This document shows positions 1 through 6,282 of a DNA stretch of 11,282 bases, piece after piece. The position numbers and the translations under genes are program-made. Numbering within the stretch: the stretch's first letter is position 1; each line of letters starts with the position of its first letter. The DNA is from JAWLFY01 sp964462125 (GTDB lineage Bacteria; Planctomycetota; Planctomycetia; Pirellulales; Pirellulaceae): the NCBI GenBank assembly GCA_964462125.1, contig CAYWXT010000193.1, forward strand, positions 1 through 11,282, written 5' to 3'. The notes under the pieces were generated by a model that was not told the origin of the DNA, searched no databases, and worked only from the letters and a program-made list of their open reading frames with translations.

Positions 1-1549
1 CTGATGCGGCGACTGAGCCCGAACCGACGCCCGACCCCGACCCCGACCCCGACCCGACCCCGAACCCGAACCCGAACCCGAACCCGAACCCGAACCCGAA
101 CCAGAGCCTGAGACCGAACCCGACTCGGAGCCGGCCCCCGCCGACGAACCCTCCCCGGAGGACAACGCCGCTACCGCATCCCTTGATTCCTCCCTCCAGC
201 TCGTCGCCTTTCAAGACGATTCTGGTGACCCATCCGAACAGCCCACCGCTGAGCGGGAAGCTACGGAGGACACGGACGCTTCAGAAGACGCAGCGCCAGC
301 CGAGGACGACGCTGACTCCGAGGACGACGCTGACTCCGAGGAGGACGCTGACTCCGAGGAGGACGCTGACACCGAGGAGGACGCTGACACCGAGGAGGAC
401 GCTGACACCGAGGACGACGCCGACACCGAGGACGACGCCGACACCGAGGAGGACGCTGACACCGAGGACGACGCTGACACCGAGGACGACGCTGACACCG
501 AGGACGACGCTGACACCGAGGACGACGCTGACTCCGAGGACGACGCTGGCGAGCCGGAGGTTCAACCTTTCGAGGAGGTTCGCAATGAGATTGCCGACGA
601 CTTAGCCCGTCCGGACGCCGAGCAGGCGATGCAGGCGGCACTGCAGGAGGTCAACACGGCGATGCAGCGTTACTTCCAGAACCTGGCGATTCATGAGAGC
701 ATGGTTGCAGCCGGGGAGACCGACGGCACGGTTGAACCAGAGCGTCCCGATCTGGAGGCGATCGCGGATCGGCTCGGACTGCGGCACAGCACGCTCGATC
801 CGCGTGACGCCCGAACGATCCGGCAGGAGCCGATCGCCAGCTCGGTCGACGTGGGAAGTGCTCCCGCCCAGCAACCGGTTGAGTTCGCCGACCTGATGTA
901 CGGCTTCCAATCACAGCAGGGATTCATGGAGCCGCATCCCCTGTTTTCTCCCCTCCAGACCGTCGACCGGCAGAGGTCGATTCATTACATGACGTGGAAA
1001 ACGGACGAGCGAGAGGCCTATGTCCCAGCACTGGCCGAGGTCCGTGATGAGGTCATCGAGGCGATCCGGCGGCGCGAGGCCCGGGAATTGGCTCACGCCG
1101 CCGCGGAACAACTGGGGGAGCAAATGACATCGGAAATGACGGTGGAGGACGCATTGGAAGCGGGACTGATTTCCGAGCCCCAGCGTGAGAACTGGAAGTC
1201 ATCGCTGGGCCCCTTCAGTTGGATGACCCCGGCTGGGTTCGGCCAAGCGTCGATCGGAAGCGTGCCTGAACTCGATCCGGTCGGTGATGCATTCATGCGG
1301 TCGGTCTTCTTCACCGAGCCTGGTCAGTGGACGGTCGCTACCAATCAGCGTGAATCGGTGATTTATCTGGTCCGGCCGGTCGAGTTCCAGCCGTCGATCG
1401 AGGAGCTTCGTGATCGTTTCTTGCAGCCACAGGAGCGGATGATGGCGACCTTCATCGAGGCCGGACCGATGCAGTCGATCCGCGACGGGTTCATCCAAGG
1501 AATCGACGATCGGACCGACTTTCAGTTGTTGATCGACCAAGAACGGTGA
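1..1549 (+). CDS. C-terminal part of an acidic-repeat protein with a SurA/PpiD-like C-terminal domain; partial and frameshifted
   Basis: The coding frame enters from outside the window. Positions 3-53 read Asp-Ala-Ala-Thr-Glu-Pro then Asp-Pro repeats. After a one-base slip at 51-55 the sense frame continues, with codons starting at 56, to the stop at 1547-1549. This second frame has no ATG, GTG or TTG before 629, so it cannot be a separate gene beginning here. Order of regions: (DP)n/(EP)n tract, acidic linker, 13 full copies of E-D/E-D-A-D-S/T (302-535), then an ordinary soluble domain from about 560. That domain contains YVPALAEVRDEVIEAIRRRE (1019-1078), followed by an Ala/Glu-rich helix and a late block FFTEPGQWTVATNQRESVIY. 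This pattern resembles the C-terminal region of SurA/PpiD-type periplasmic folding chaperones and peptidyl-prolyl isomerases of planctomycetes. The N-terminal signal or anchor and any PPIase domain would lie upstream. The chaperone assignment is family-level recall and moderately sure; the coding frame is very sure. Confidence 0.72.
33..103 (+). repeat. Hexanucleotide tandem repeats (GACCCC)n then (GAACCC)n
   Basis: GACCCC units run at 33-38, 39-44 and 45-50, then a 5-base unit GACCC at 51-55, then GACCCC at 56-61. GAACCC follows in six perfect copies (62-97) and one GAACCA (98-103). They encode Asp-Pro and Glu-Pro dipeptides. The 5-base unit is what breaks the reading frame of the surrounding gene. 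Extended DP/EP tracts usually act as stiff, charged spacers. Confidence 0.93.
302..550 (+). repeat. 18-bp coding tandem repeat, 13 full copies plus a partial one
   Basis: The unit is GAG-GAS-GAC-GCY-GAC-WCC, translating to E-(D/E)-D-A-D-(S/T). Full copies start every 18 bases from 302 to 518, and a partial copy at 536-550 ends in Gly instead of Asp. Copies differ only at codon 2 (GAC/GAG), codon 4 (GCT/GCC) and codon 6 (TCC/ACC), so the array looks recently expanded. The encoded stretch carries three or four acidic residues in every six and no basic residue, so it should be disordered and could bind cations. Because the period is a multiple of three, copy-number change would keep the frame. 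Confidence 0.96.
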
Positions 1550-1560
1550 TTGGATTTCGC

Positions 1561-1589
1561 TTGACGTATCGCGACTTTCGTACTATTTG
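1561..1589 (+). promoter_or_regulatory. Possible sigma-70-type promoter
   Basis: TTGACG (1561-1566) matches the -35 consensus at five of six positions. It is followed after 17 bases by TATTTG (1584-1589), a weaker -10 box. It lies in the 118-base gap between the upstream stop and the start at 1668, the right place to drive the next gene. The weak -10 keeps confidence low. Confidence 0.35.
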
Positions 1590-1656
1590 TACACTTCAGG
1601 TGTTTTGCCGTGCGGCTTTCTCTCTGCTGCCGGCCGCCCCTCCGAGTGGCTTTGGT

Positions 1657-1662
1657 GGAGGT
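1657..1662 (+). promoter_or_regulatory. Shine-Dalgarno sequence deciding the start at 1668
   Basis: GGAGGT lies five bases before ATG at 1668. This strong site favours 1668 over the in-frame ATG at 1587, whose extra 27 residues have no visible ribosome binding site and look non-conserved in character. Confidence 0.75.
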
Positions 1663-1667
1663 ATGTT

Positions 1668-2216
1668 ATGGAGCCTGAATGCCGGGATGAACGTCCCCAG
1701 GACCGTTCGGTCCTCGATCGCTTCTTTCGAGGTTTGAGCGAGTCCATATTTCACGCCAAGTTGGGGGTCGCCGACGTCCAACTGGTCGATTATCTGAGCG
1801 ATCTGATGTCACGGTTCGTCCGAGTGGAATCACTGCACCGCGTCCGCCGCCCGGACGGCCAGCCGGTGACGGAGGTTTTTCAGATGTTTAGCGAGGCGGA
1901 GAATCGGATTGGGCTGGCTCGCCGCGAGGTCCATCGGCACATCGGCGATTTCACGTTGTTCTGGTCCGGGATGTACCCGGAACGGCTCCGTCGGGCCAAG
2001 GCGGGAGTGAGGGACGGGTATCTGAACTATTGTGCGCAAGGGAAGCGGGCCTACGCGATCGCGGCGGAAATCGAAGGGGGCGACGAACGCCCCCCGTGTG
2101 AACTTCTGCAGCAACTCAGCCAGCAGTTCGAACTCTGCGCCTACGGGCTGCGGGAGGTCCGCCGGGAGTGGGAGGAGAGTGGCGGGGCCGGAGGCGACGG
2201 GCTGCTGCTGTCGTGA
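1668..2216 (+). CDS. Conserved planctomycete-type protein of unknown function
   Basis: A 182-residue soluble protein with no signal peptide or membrane segment. The function is not recognised. The core looks strongly constrained: LGVADVQLVDYLSDLMSRFV (32-51), the His/aromatic-rich block REVHRHIGDFTLFWSGMYPE (87-106), QGKRAYAIA (124-132) and FELCAYGLREVRREWE (154-169). From memory, these blocks recur in uncharacterised proteins throughout Planctomycetota. The two His residues with nearby Asp/Glu, and Cys122 and Cys157, could be a metal or catalytic site, but that is a guess. Composition suggests an all-helical fold. A longer start at 1587 is possible, but the GGAGGT at 1657-1662 decides for 1668. 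It converges with the minus-strand synthase gene and has no co-directional partner close downstream. Confidence 0.88.
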   Translation: MEPECRDERPQDRSVLDRFFRGLSESIFHAKLGVADVQLVDYLSDLMSRFVRVESLHRVRRPDGQPVTEVFQMFSEAENRIGLARREVHRHIGDFTLFWSGMYPERLRRAKAGVRDGYLNYCAQGKRAYAIAAEIEGGDERPPCELLQQLSQQFELCAYGLREVRREWEESGGAGGDGLLLS

Positions 2217-2268
2217 GCCCACCGGTTGTCCGGCGCGCCGCGTGCCAAGACCGCTTCACCCGCCCGGC

Positions 2269-2320
2269 GAGCGGGCCAGTGCCGGAGCGGGCCAGTGCCG
2301 GAGCGGGCCAGTGCCGGAGC
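2269..2320. repeat. 16-bp tandem repeat in the convergent intergenic gap, 3.25 copies
   Basis: GAGCGGGCCAGTGCCG occurs at 2269-2284, 2285-2300 and 2301-2316, followed by GAGC at 2317-2320. Copies are identical. The array ends one base before the stop codon of the minus-strand synthase gene and starts about 50 bases after the stop of the plus-strand gene. It lies between convergent ends and outside both reading frames. No clear T-run terminator is visible on either strand in the gap (2217-2321). Confidence 0.93.
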
Positions 2321-2321
2321 G

Positions 2322-3638
2322 TCAATTGCCCGCAAAGCGGCGGATGCGGACGGCCGATGCTTGGCCCTGCGGGGAAATGCTGGCGCTGACGAACTCGTCT
2401 CCAGCGGCGACTTGATCGTCGACCACCGCCCGGATCGGGCACTGCGGATCGAGTTCGTCGAGGTTTCGGATCGGGAACAATTGGCCTCCGAGCGCCATCA
2501 GGCTGGCAATGATTTCGACCATGGCGGAGCCTGCGCCGAGGTTGCCGATATGGCCCTTGGCCGTGGTCACCGGCGGCTGGCGGTCGGGGTCTCCGAAGAC
2601 CTCAGCGATCGCCTCGGCCTCCCAGCGATCTCGGTCTCGCGTCGCCATGCCATGGGCGTGTATATGGCCGACCGATCGGGGTTCGGTTTCCCCGAGGGCG
2701 GCTTTGAGGGCGTTTTTTATCGCGATTTTGAGGAAGTCGTTTCCCTGGCGAGGTCCGACGGCGGTGGTGCCGCTGCCGACGATTTCCCCCAAGATCCGCG
2801 CTCCCCGACGCTCGGCATGTTCGAGCGTCTCGCAGAAGATTGCCGCGGCCCCCTCACCCAACACCATCCCATCCCGGGAGCGGTCGAACGGCCGGCTCAT
2901 CCCGCTCGGATCGGAGCGATCGGCGGCCAGCGATTCTTGGAGCGCCGCGTGGATCGTTCGCAGGGGATGGATGCGGGTTCCGGTGGCACCGACGACCAAG
3001 GCGTCGGCGTGCCCTCGCTGCAGGGTTGAAACCGCCTCGGCAATCGCCGCCCCCGGCGACGCTTCGCGGATCGTGATTGAGTTGTTGGGGCCGCGCAAAT
3101 CGTTATAGATCGCGATGTGACTGGCCGGCATGTTCGGCAGGTACTTCAGCAGCCACAGCGGGTTGACCTTGGGCAGCCCGCGCTCGCCCCAGCGGTCGAA
3201 GCAGAAGCGTCCCTGCTCGTCAAGACAGCTCGCGATGCCATCGGCATATTCCTCGGGGAGCGACATGATGTAGTCACACCCATAGATCACGCCCGTGCGG
3301 TCACGATCGAAGACCTGGTGGGAAAAACCGGCGTCGTGCAGGGCGCGTTGGGCGACTGCCACCCCCATCTCAATCTCCCGGCACATCACCTTGCTCGCCT
3401 TGCGGATCGTCCGCTGCAGCGGCTTTTCCAACGGGCCGTAATCGGCGATGTCGCCGCTGAACTCGACCGCCTCGGCGCCATGGTCGACCGGCAGAACCGA
3501 GCGGGGGACACGGGTCAGGGGACGGATCCCCGACTCGCCGGCACGAAGGGCCGCGAGGAGTTGCGACGTGTCGTTACCGAGCGGGGTGACGACTCCGGCG
3601 CCGGTGATCACGACGCGGCGGACAGCAGGTAGATCCAT
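2322..3638 (-). CDS. FabF-like beta-ketoacyl-ACP synthase homologue lacking the catalytic Cys
   Basis: 438 residues, slightly longer than FabF (about 413). The thiolase fold is clear: RRVVITGAGVVTPLG at 7-21, GPNNSITIREAS at 183-194, FDRSRDGMVLGEGAAA at 251-266, HIHAHGMATRDRD at 325-337 and TTAKGHIGNLGAGSAMVE at 358-375. Aligned by eye with FabF, the nucleophilic Cys is Glu192 (codon GAA at 3065-3063, minus strand). The first catalytic His (His329) and the Lys (Lys361) remain, the second His is Asn366, and the C-terminal GFGGTN loop is replaced by PQGQAS. Claisen condensation is therefore unlikely. By analogy with KSQ decarboxylases and chain-length factors, it may decarboxylate malonyl-ACP, act as a non-catalytic partner, or bind acyl chains. 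No ACP or active synthase gene lies beside it. The ATG has no obvious Shine-Dalgarno; a TAGAAT box at 3694-3689 (minus) is a weak promoter candidate. The fold is sure; the function is not. Confidence 0.9.
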   Translation of the reverse strand: MDLPAVRRVVITGAGVVTPLGNDTSQLLAALRAGESGIRPLTRVPRSVLPVDHGAEAVEFSGDIADYGPLEKPLQRTIRKASKVMCREIEMGVAVAQRALHDAGFSHQVFDRDRTGVIYGCDYIMSLPEEYADGIASCLDEQGRFCFDRWGERGLPKVNPLWLLKYLPNMPASHIAIYNDLRGPNNSITIREASPGAAIAEAVSTLQRGHADALVVGATGTRIHPLRTIHAALQESLAADRSDPSGMSRPFDRSRDGMVLGEGAAAIFCETLEHAERRGARILGEIVGSGTTAVGPRQGNDFLKIAIKNALKAALGETEPRSVGHIHAHGMATRDRDRWEAEAIAEVFGDPDRQPPVTTAKGHIGNLGAGSAMVEIIASLMALGGQLFPIRNLDELDPQCPIRAVVDDQVAAGDEFVSASISPQGQASAVRIRRFAGN

Positions 3639-3798
3639 GAGGTCGACGTCTGGGGAAGATAAAAATGGTCGCGTCCAAGGCGGCCCGCATTCTAGGACGA
3701 AACCGCATCGCGTTTCAGGGGGCCGCCTCGTCGCCGTCGCCCCTGACGGGCGTCGCCGGGGGAGCGGCGCTTTCCAGATTTTCGGCCAGGGCGGGGTC

Positions 3799-5067
3799 TC
3801 AGTAGCGCCCGCGGTTGGGCGAGCCCGGTTGTGTTGCGACTTGAGGCGCCAATGGGCTCGTCGTCAGGTTCTCCGAGGCGCGTCCACGGAACTCGACAAA
3901 CAACAGTGCGTCGGCTCGCCCGGCAGTGGTTCCCGTGATCGACTCGAGATTGATCAGGGGCATCACCGAGGCGGCCCGCTCGGGACTGGCGACGACACCG
4001 CAGGAGAGCAACAGGACCATGTCGGACGGCCAGCGGAACCGTTCGTTCAGACGCCAACTGACGACCTGGGGAACGTCGATCCGGGCGCGGTGCATCTGGC
4101 CGTTGGGCAAGGGGAGTTCCAGTTCGACCGGAACCAACTTGTCCACCTGGTCGATGTCTGCCTTCAAGACACAATCGATCGTGCGGCCATCGGTGCCTAG
4201 CAGCGGGCTCAGCTCCAACTGGTACCCTTCCTGGACCTCCCCTGTCTCCGGTTCGTACGGAGGCCATCCGGTCGGCGCGGGACGGACGTTGCGGACATAG
4301 TTTCGCCCCCGGACGCTTGCCAGCCTTTCGGTTTGACCATTGTGCACCACCAAGTCGAGCGCCTGGATCTGCCGGACGTCAGTGCGGGCTCGCAGTTGGC
4401 TGTAGACGATCGCCGCGTTCTCCTTGCTTAACAGCCACGCCTGCAAGCCGGGCGAGTCGACGTTCACGTGCTGCATCAGCATGTGCGCACGGCTTCGCCA
4501 ATTCGGATTGCCGACGGTGAGCATGTTGAGCTTCATGACCTGGGGGTCTTTCTCGCCACCGACGAACCGATCGACAACATCGCCCACCACCTGCTGCATC
4601 TCGGGTGTGTGGTAGACGACCAGTTCGTCACGATCGGCGCTGATGAACCCGAACGGCTCGGAGAACCAGGCGTCGGTACCGGTCTCTCGCATGATCCAGT
4701 CGACGATCGCCTGTTCGGGATGATCGTGTTTGGTCAGATAACCGGTGTAGGGTCGAATGTCGAAGGAGCGGAAATCTTGGCCCGCCTCGTTCGGCAAATT
4801 CGCCCCGGCGCGAAAGCGGCCGCTTCCGCCGCCGTTGCCCTGCCTGTCGTTCCCCCCTCCGGCGCTTTCCTGGCCGCGGCCGTTTTGAGGCGGCGGAGTT
4901 TCACCGACACTGGGAGGATCATCGGCTTGGCGCGGCGAGAATCCGCCCGGCGGCGTCGCTCCGGCGGACTCGGCATCGGGATCTTGGGCGCACACCGAGG
5001 GGGACGCGGCGAGCAGCGTCACAAGTACGACAACAATGGGGGGGATTCGACGCATCGGTTCCGTCAT
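3799..5067 (-). CDS. Exported secretin-related protein (short, planctomycete type)
   Basis: 422 residues from ATG 5067. A signal peptide is plain: basic MRR, a hydrophobic stretch of residues 10-21, and a probable cut after VCA at 25-27. Then comes a Pro/Gly/Asn-rich low-complexity linker (30-95). A domain from about 100 has DELVVYHTPEMQQVVGDVVD (147-166), which recalls the short N-domain repeats of type II/III secretins. A second region, YQLELSPLLGTDGRTIDCVL (282-301) through VSWRLNERF (336-344), recalls the start of the secretin domain. No complete beta-barrel gate region is evident, so it is probably a periplasmic or envelope protein and not a pore. A longer start at 5190 would run into the dehydrogenase gene and lacks the signal peptide at its N-terminus. 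ATG 5055 is an equally plausible start. The 160-base gap to the synthase gene holds an imperfect hairpin (3735-3755) without a T-run. Confidence 0.8.
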   Translation of the reverse strand: MTEPMRRIPPIVVVLVTLLAASPSVCAQDPDAESAGATPPGGFSPRQADDPPSVGETPPPQNGRGQESAGGGNDRQGNGGGSGRFRAGANLPNEAGQDFRSFDIRPYTGYLTKHDHPEQAIVDWIMRETGTDAWFSEPFGFISADRDELVVYHTPEMQQVVGDVVDRFVGGEKDPQVMKLNMLTVGNPNWRSRAHMLMQHVNVDSPGLQAWLLSKENAAIVYSQLRARTDVRQIQALDLVVHNGQTERLASVRGRNYVRNVRPAPTGWPPYEPETGEVQEGYQLELSPLLGTDGRTIDCVLKADIDQVDKLVPVELELPLPNGQMHRARIDVPQVVSWRLNERFRWPSDMVLLLSCGVVASPERAASVMPLINLESITGTTAGRADALLFVEFRGRASENLTTSPLAPQVATQPGSPNRGRY

Positions 5068-5106
5068 CCTGACGCGGGAAGAGTCGGGCAAGAGCTGATG
5101 ATTTCC

Positions 5107-5136
5107 GCTATAGAGCTTCAAGCCGCTCCACGACAA
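5107..5136 (-). promoter_or_regulatory. Possible sigma-70-type promoter for the secretin-related gene
   Basis: On the minus strand, TTGTCG (5136-5131) is followed after 18 bases by TATAGC (5112-5107). Both boxes match consensus at four of six positions and lie entirely in the 76-base gap after the dehydrogenase stop, about 40 bases before the start at 5067. The partial matches make this tentative. Confidence 0.33.
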
Positions 5137-5143
5137 GACAGGT

Positions 5144-6115
5144 TTATCCCCGAACCTCCGACCGCAGCGGTCGGCCCTGCAGCCCCGCAATCAGATTGTC
5201 CGCGGCGATCTCGGCCATCGCCGCGCGACTGCGGTCGGTCGCGCTGCCGATATGCGGAAGAATAAAACAGTTCGGCAAACCGACCAGCGGGTGATCGGGG
5301 GGGAGCGGTTCAGGCGTGGTGACGTCCAGCCCGGCGGCACGAATTTTTCCTTTCTGCAACGCCTCGACCAGCGCGTCTTGATCGATCACGCCCCCGCGCG
5401 ACGTGTTGACCAGGATGGCATCGGACTTCATTCGGGCGAAGGCGGCAGCATCGAGCAGCCGCTCCGTTTGCGGATTCAGCGCGGTATGGACCGACACGAA
5501 GTCGCTCTCGGCAAGCAATGGCTCCAACTCGACACGCGTCGCTTGGAATGCTTGGTCGATCTCCGCTTTGGGGGAACGCGAAGTGTACAGCAACCGCATC
5601 CCCCAGCCGGCGACAAGCCGCTTCGCCGTCGCCGTCCCGATCCGCCCCATCCCGACGATCCCCAGCGTGCGGCCGACGAGATCGGCTCCCAAAAGCCCGG
5701 TCGGCTCCCACGTTTTCCAATCCCCCGACCGCACCTGTTCCGACGCCTCCTTGGCCCGGCGGGCGGCGGCCAGCAGCAACAGCACCGCAACATCGGCGGT
5801 TGCGTCGGTCAGGACATCCGGGGTATTCCCCACCGGAATCCCGCGACTGCGAACCTCGTCCAGGTCGATGTTGTTGTACCCGACGGCAAAGTTGCTGATC
5901 ACACGCAGCTGGGGGCCCGCTCGATCGAGCAACTCGGCATCGACCCGGTCGGTCGGCATCGACAGCAATCCGTCGCACCCGGCAACGTGATCCAGTAGTT
6001 CCTCGCGCCGCAGCGGCAGCTTCCCCTTCCACACCGAGACGTCAGCGTGGGGTTCGAGTCGTTCCAGGCCATTGGACGGAATCGGGCGAGTCACCAAGAC
6101 TTGGAAGCGGCTCAT
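5144..6115 (-). CDS. D-2-hydroxyacid dehydrogenase, glyoxylate/hydroxypyruvate reductase type
   Basis: 323 residues, the normal length for the family. The enzyme reduces a 2-oxoacid such as glyoxylate or hydroxypyruvate to the D-2-hydroxyacid with NAD(P)H in the cytosol. Visible landmarks are FAVGYNNIDLDE at 76-87, the Rossmann motif GMGRIG at 155-160, the catalytic Arg240 in NTSRGG, Glu269 in TTPEP and His288 in LPHIGSA. Ser179-Arg180 after the second nucleotide-binding strand, where NAD enzymes usually have Asp, suggests NADPH preference as in GhrB/GRHPR. AGGA (6128-6125, minus) stands nine bases before the ATG. The gene is divergent from the TPR gene and upstream of the secretin-related gene; the 76-base gap between those two has its own promoter candidate, so an operon is uncertain. 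The exact substrate cannot be read from sequence. Confidence 0.95.
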   Translation of the reverse strand: MSRFQVLVTRPIPSNGLERLEPHADVSVWKGKLPLRREELLDHVAGCDGLLSMPTDRVDAELLDRAGPQLRVISNFAVGYNNIDLDEVRSRGIPVGNTPDVLTDATADVAVLLLLAAARRAKEASEQVRSGDWKTWEPTGLLGADLVGRTLGIVGMGRIGTATAKRLVAGWGMRLLYTSRSPKAEIDQAFQATRVELEPLLAESDFVSVHTALNPQTERLLDAAAFARMKSDAILVNTSRGGVIDQDALVEALQKGKIRAAGLDVTTPEPLPPDHPLVGLPNCFILPHIGSATDRSRAAMAEIAADNLIAGLQGRPLRSEVRG

Positions 6116-6282
6116 GACGTGATATCCTGAACAGTTCGAAAGGTCGTCTACGCGTGGACGGCTGAAATCGCCATAATAGAGACGTCATCATAGAGATAAA
6201 GCATGGGGTGCATGGGGCACACCGTGCGGACCTCCCAGTCAACCCTCCTCCCTTCCAACCGTCCAACAGCCGAGTTCCCGCT
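6116..6282. promoter_or_regulatory. Divergent intergenic region
   Basis: 167 bases between the starts of the dehydrogenase (minus) and TPR (plus) genes, so it must carry at least one promoter for each. CATAAT at 6172-6177 is -10-like on the plus strand but lacks a well-spaced -35. A GACGTC palindrome lies at 6181-6186. No convincing operator, riboswitch or small gene is seen. Confidence 0.5.

Noticed and set aside
302..550. CRISPR-like regular repeat
   Set aside because: The units abut directly with no unique spacers and keep a reading frame; it is a coding tandem repeat.
211..641. Long open frames on the minus strand and in the other plus frames across the repeat region
   Set aside because: They are by-products of an 18-bp repeat without stops in any frame and encode monotonous Ser/Val/Arg repeats. 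The +2 frame alone continues into a normal protein domain to 1549.
2226..3632. Several plus-strand open frames opposite the synthase gene
   Set aside because: They are antisense shadows of a GC-rich gene whose minus-strand translation is clearly a ketosynthase-fold protein.
5068..5190. N-terminal extension of the secretin-related protein starting at 5190
   Set aside because: It overlaps the end of the dehydrogenase gene and would place the signal peptide about 45 residues inside the protein.
6213..6226. GGGCACACCG upstream of the TPR gene, the same ten bases as in the sigma-54 promoter at 10468
   Set aside because: It lacks TTGC at the required distance (no GC ten bases after GG), so it is not a -24/-12 promoter; the shared decamer is probably chance.
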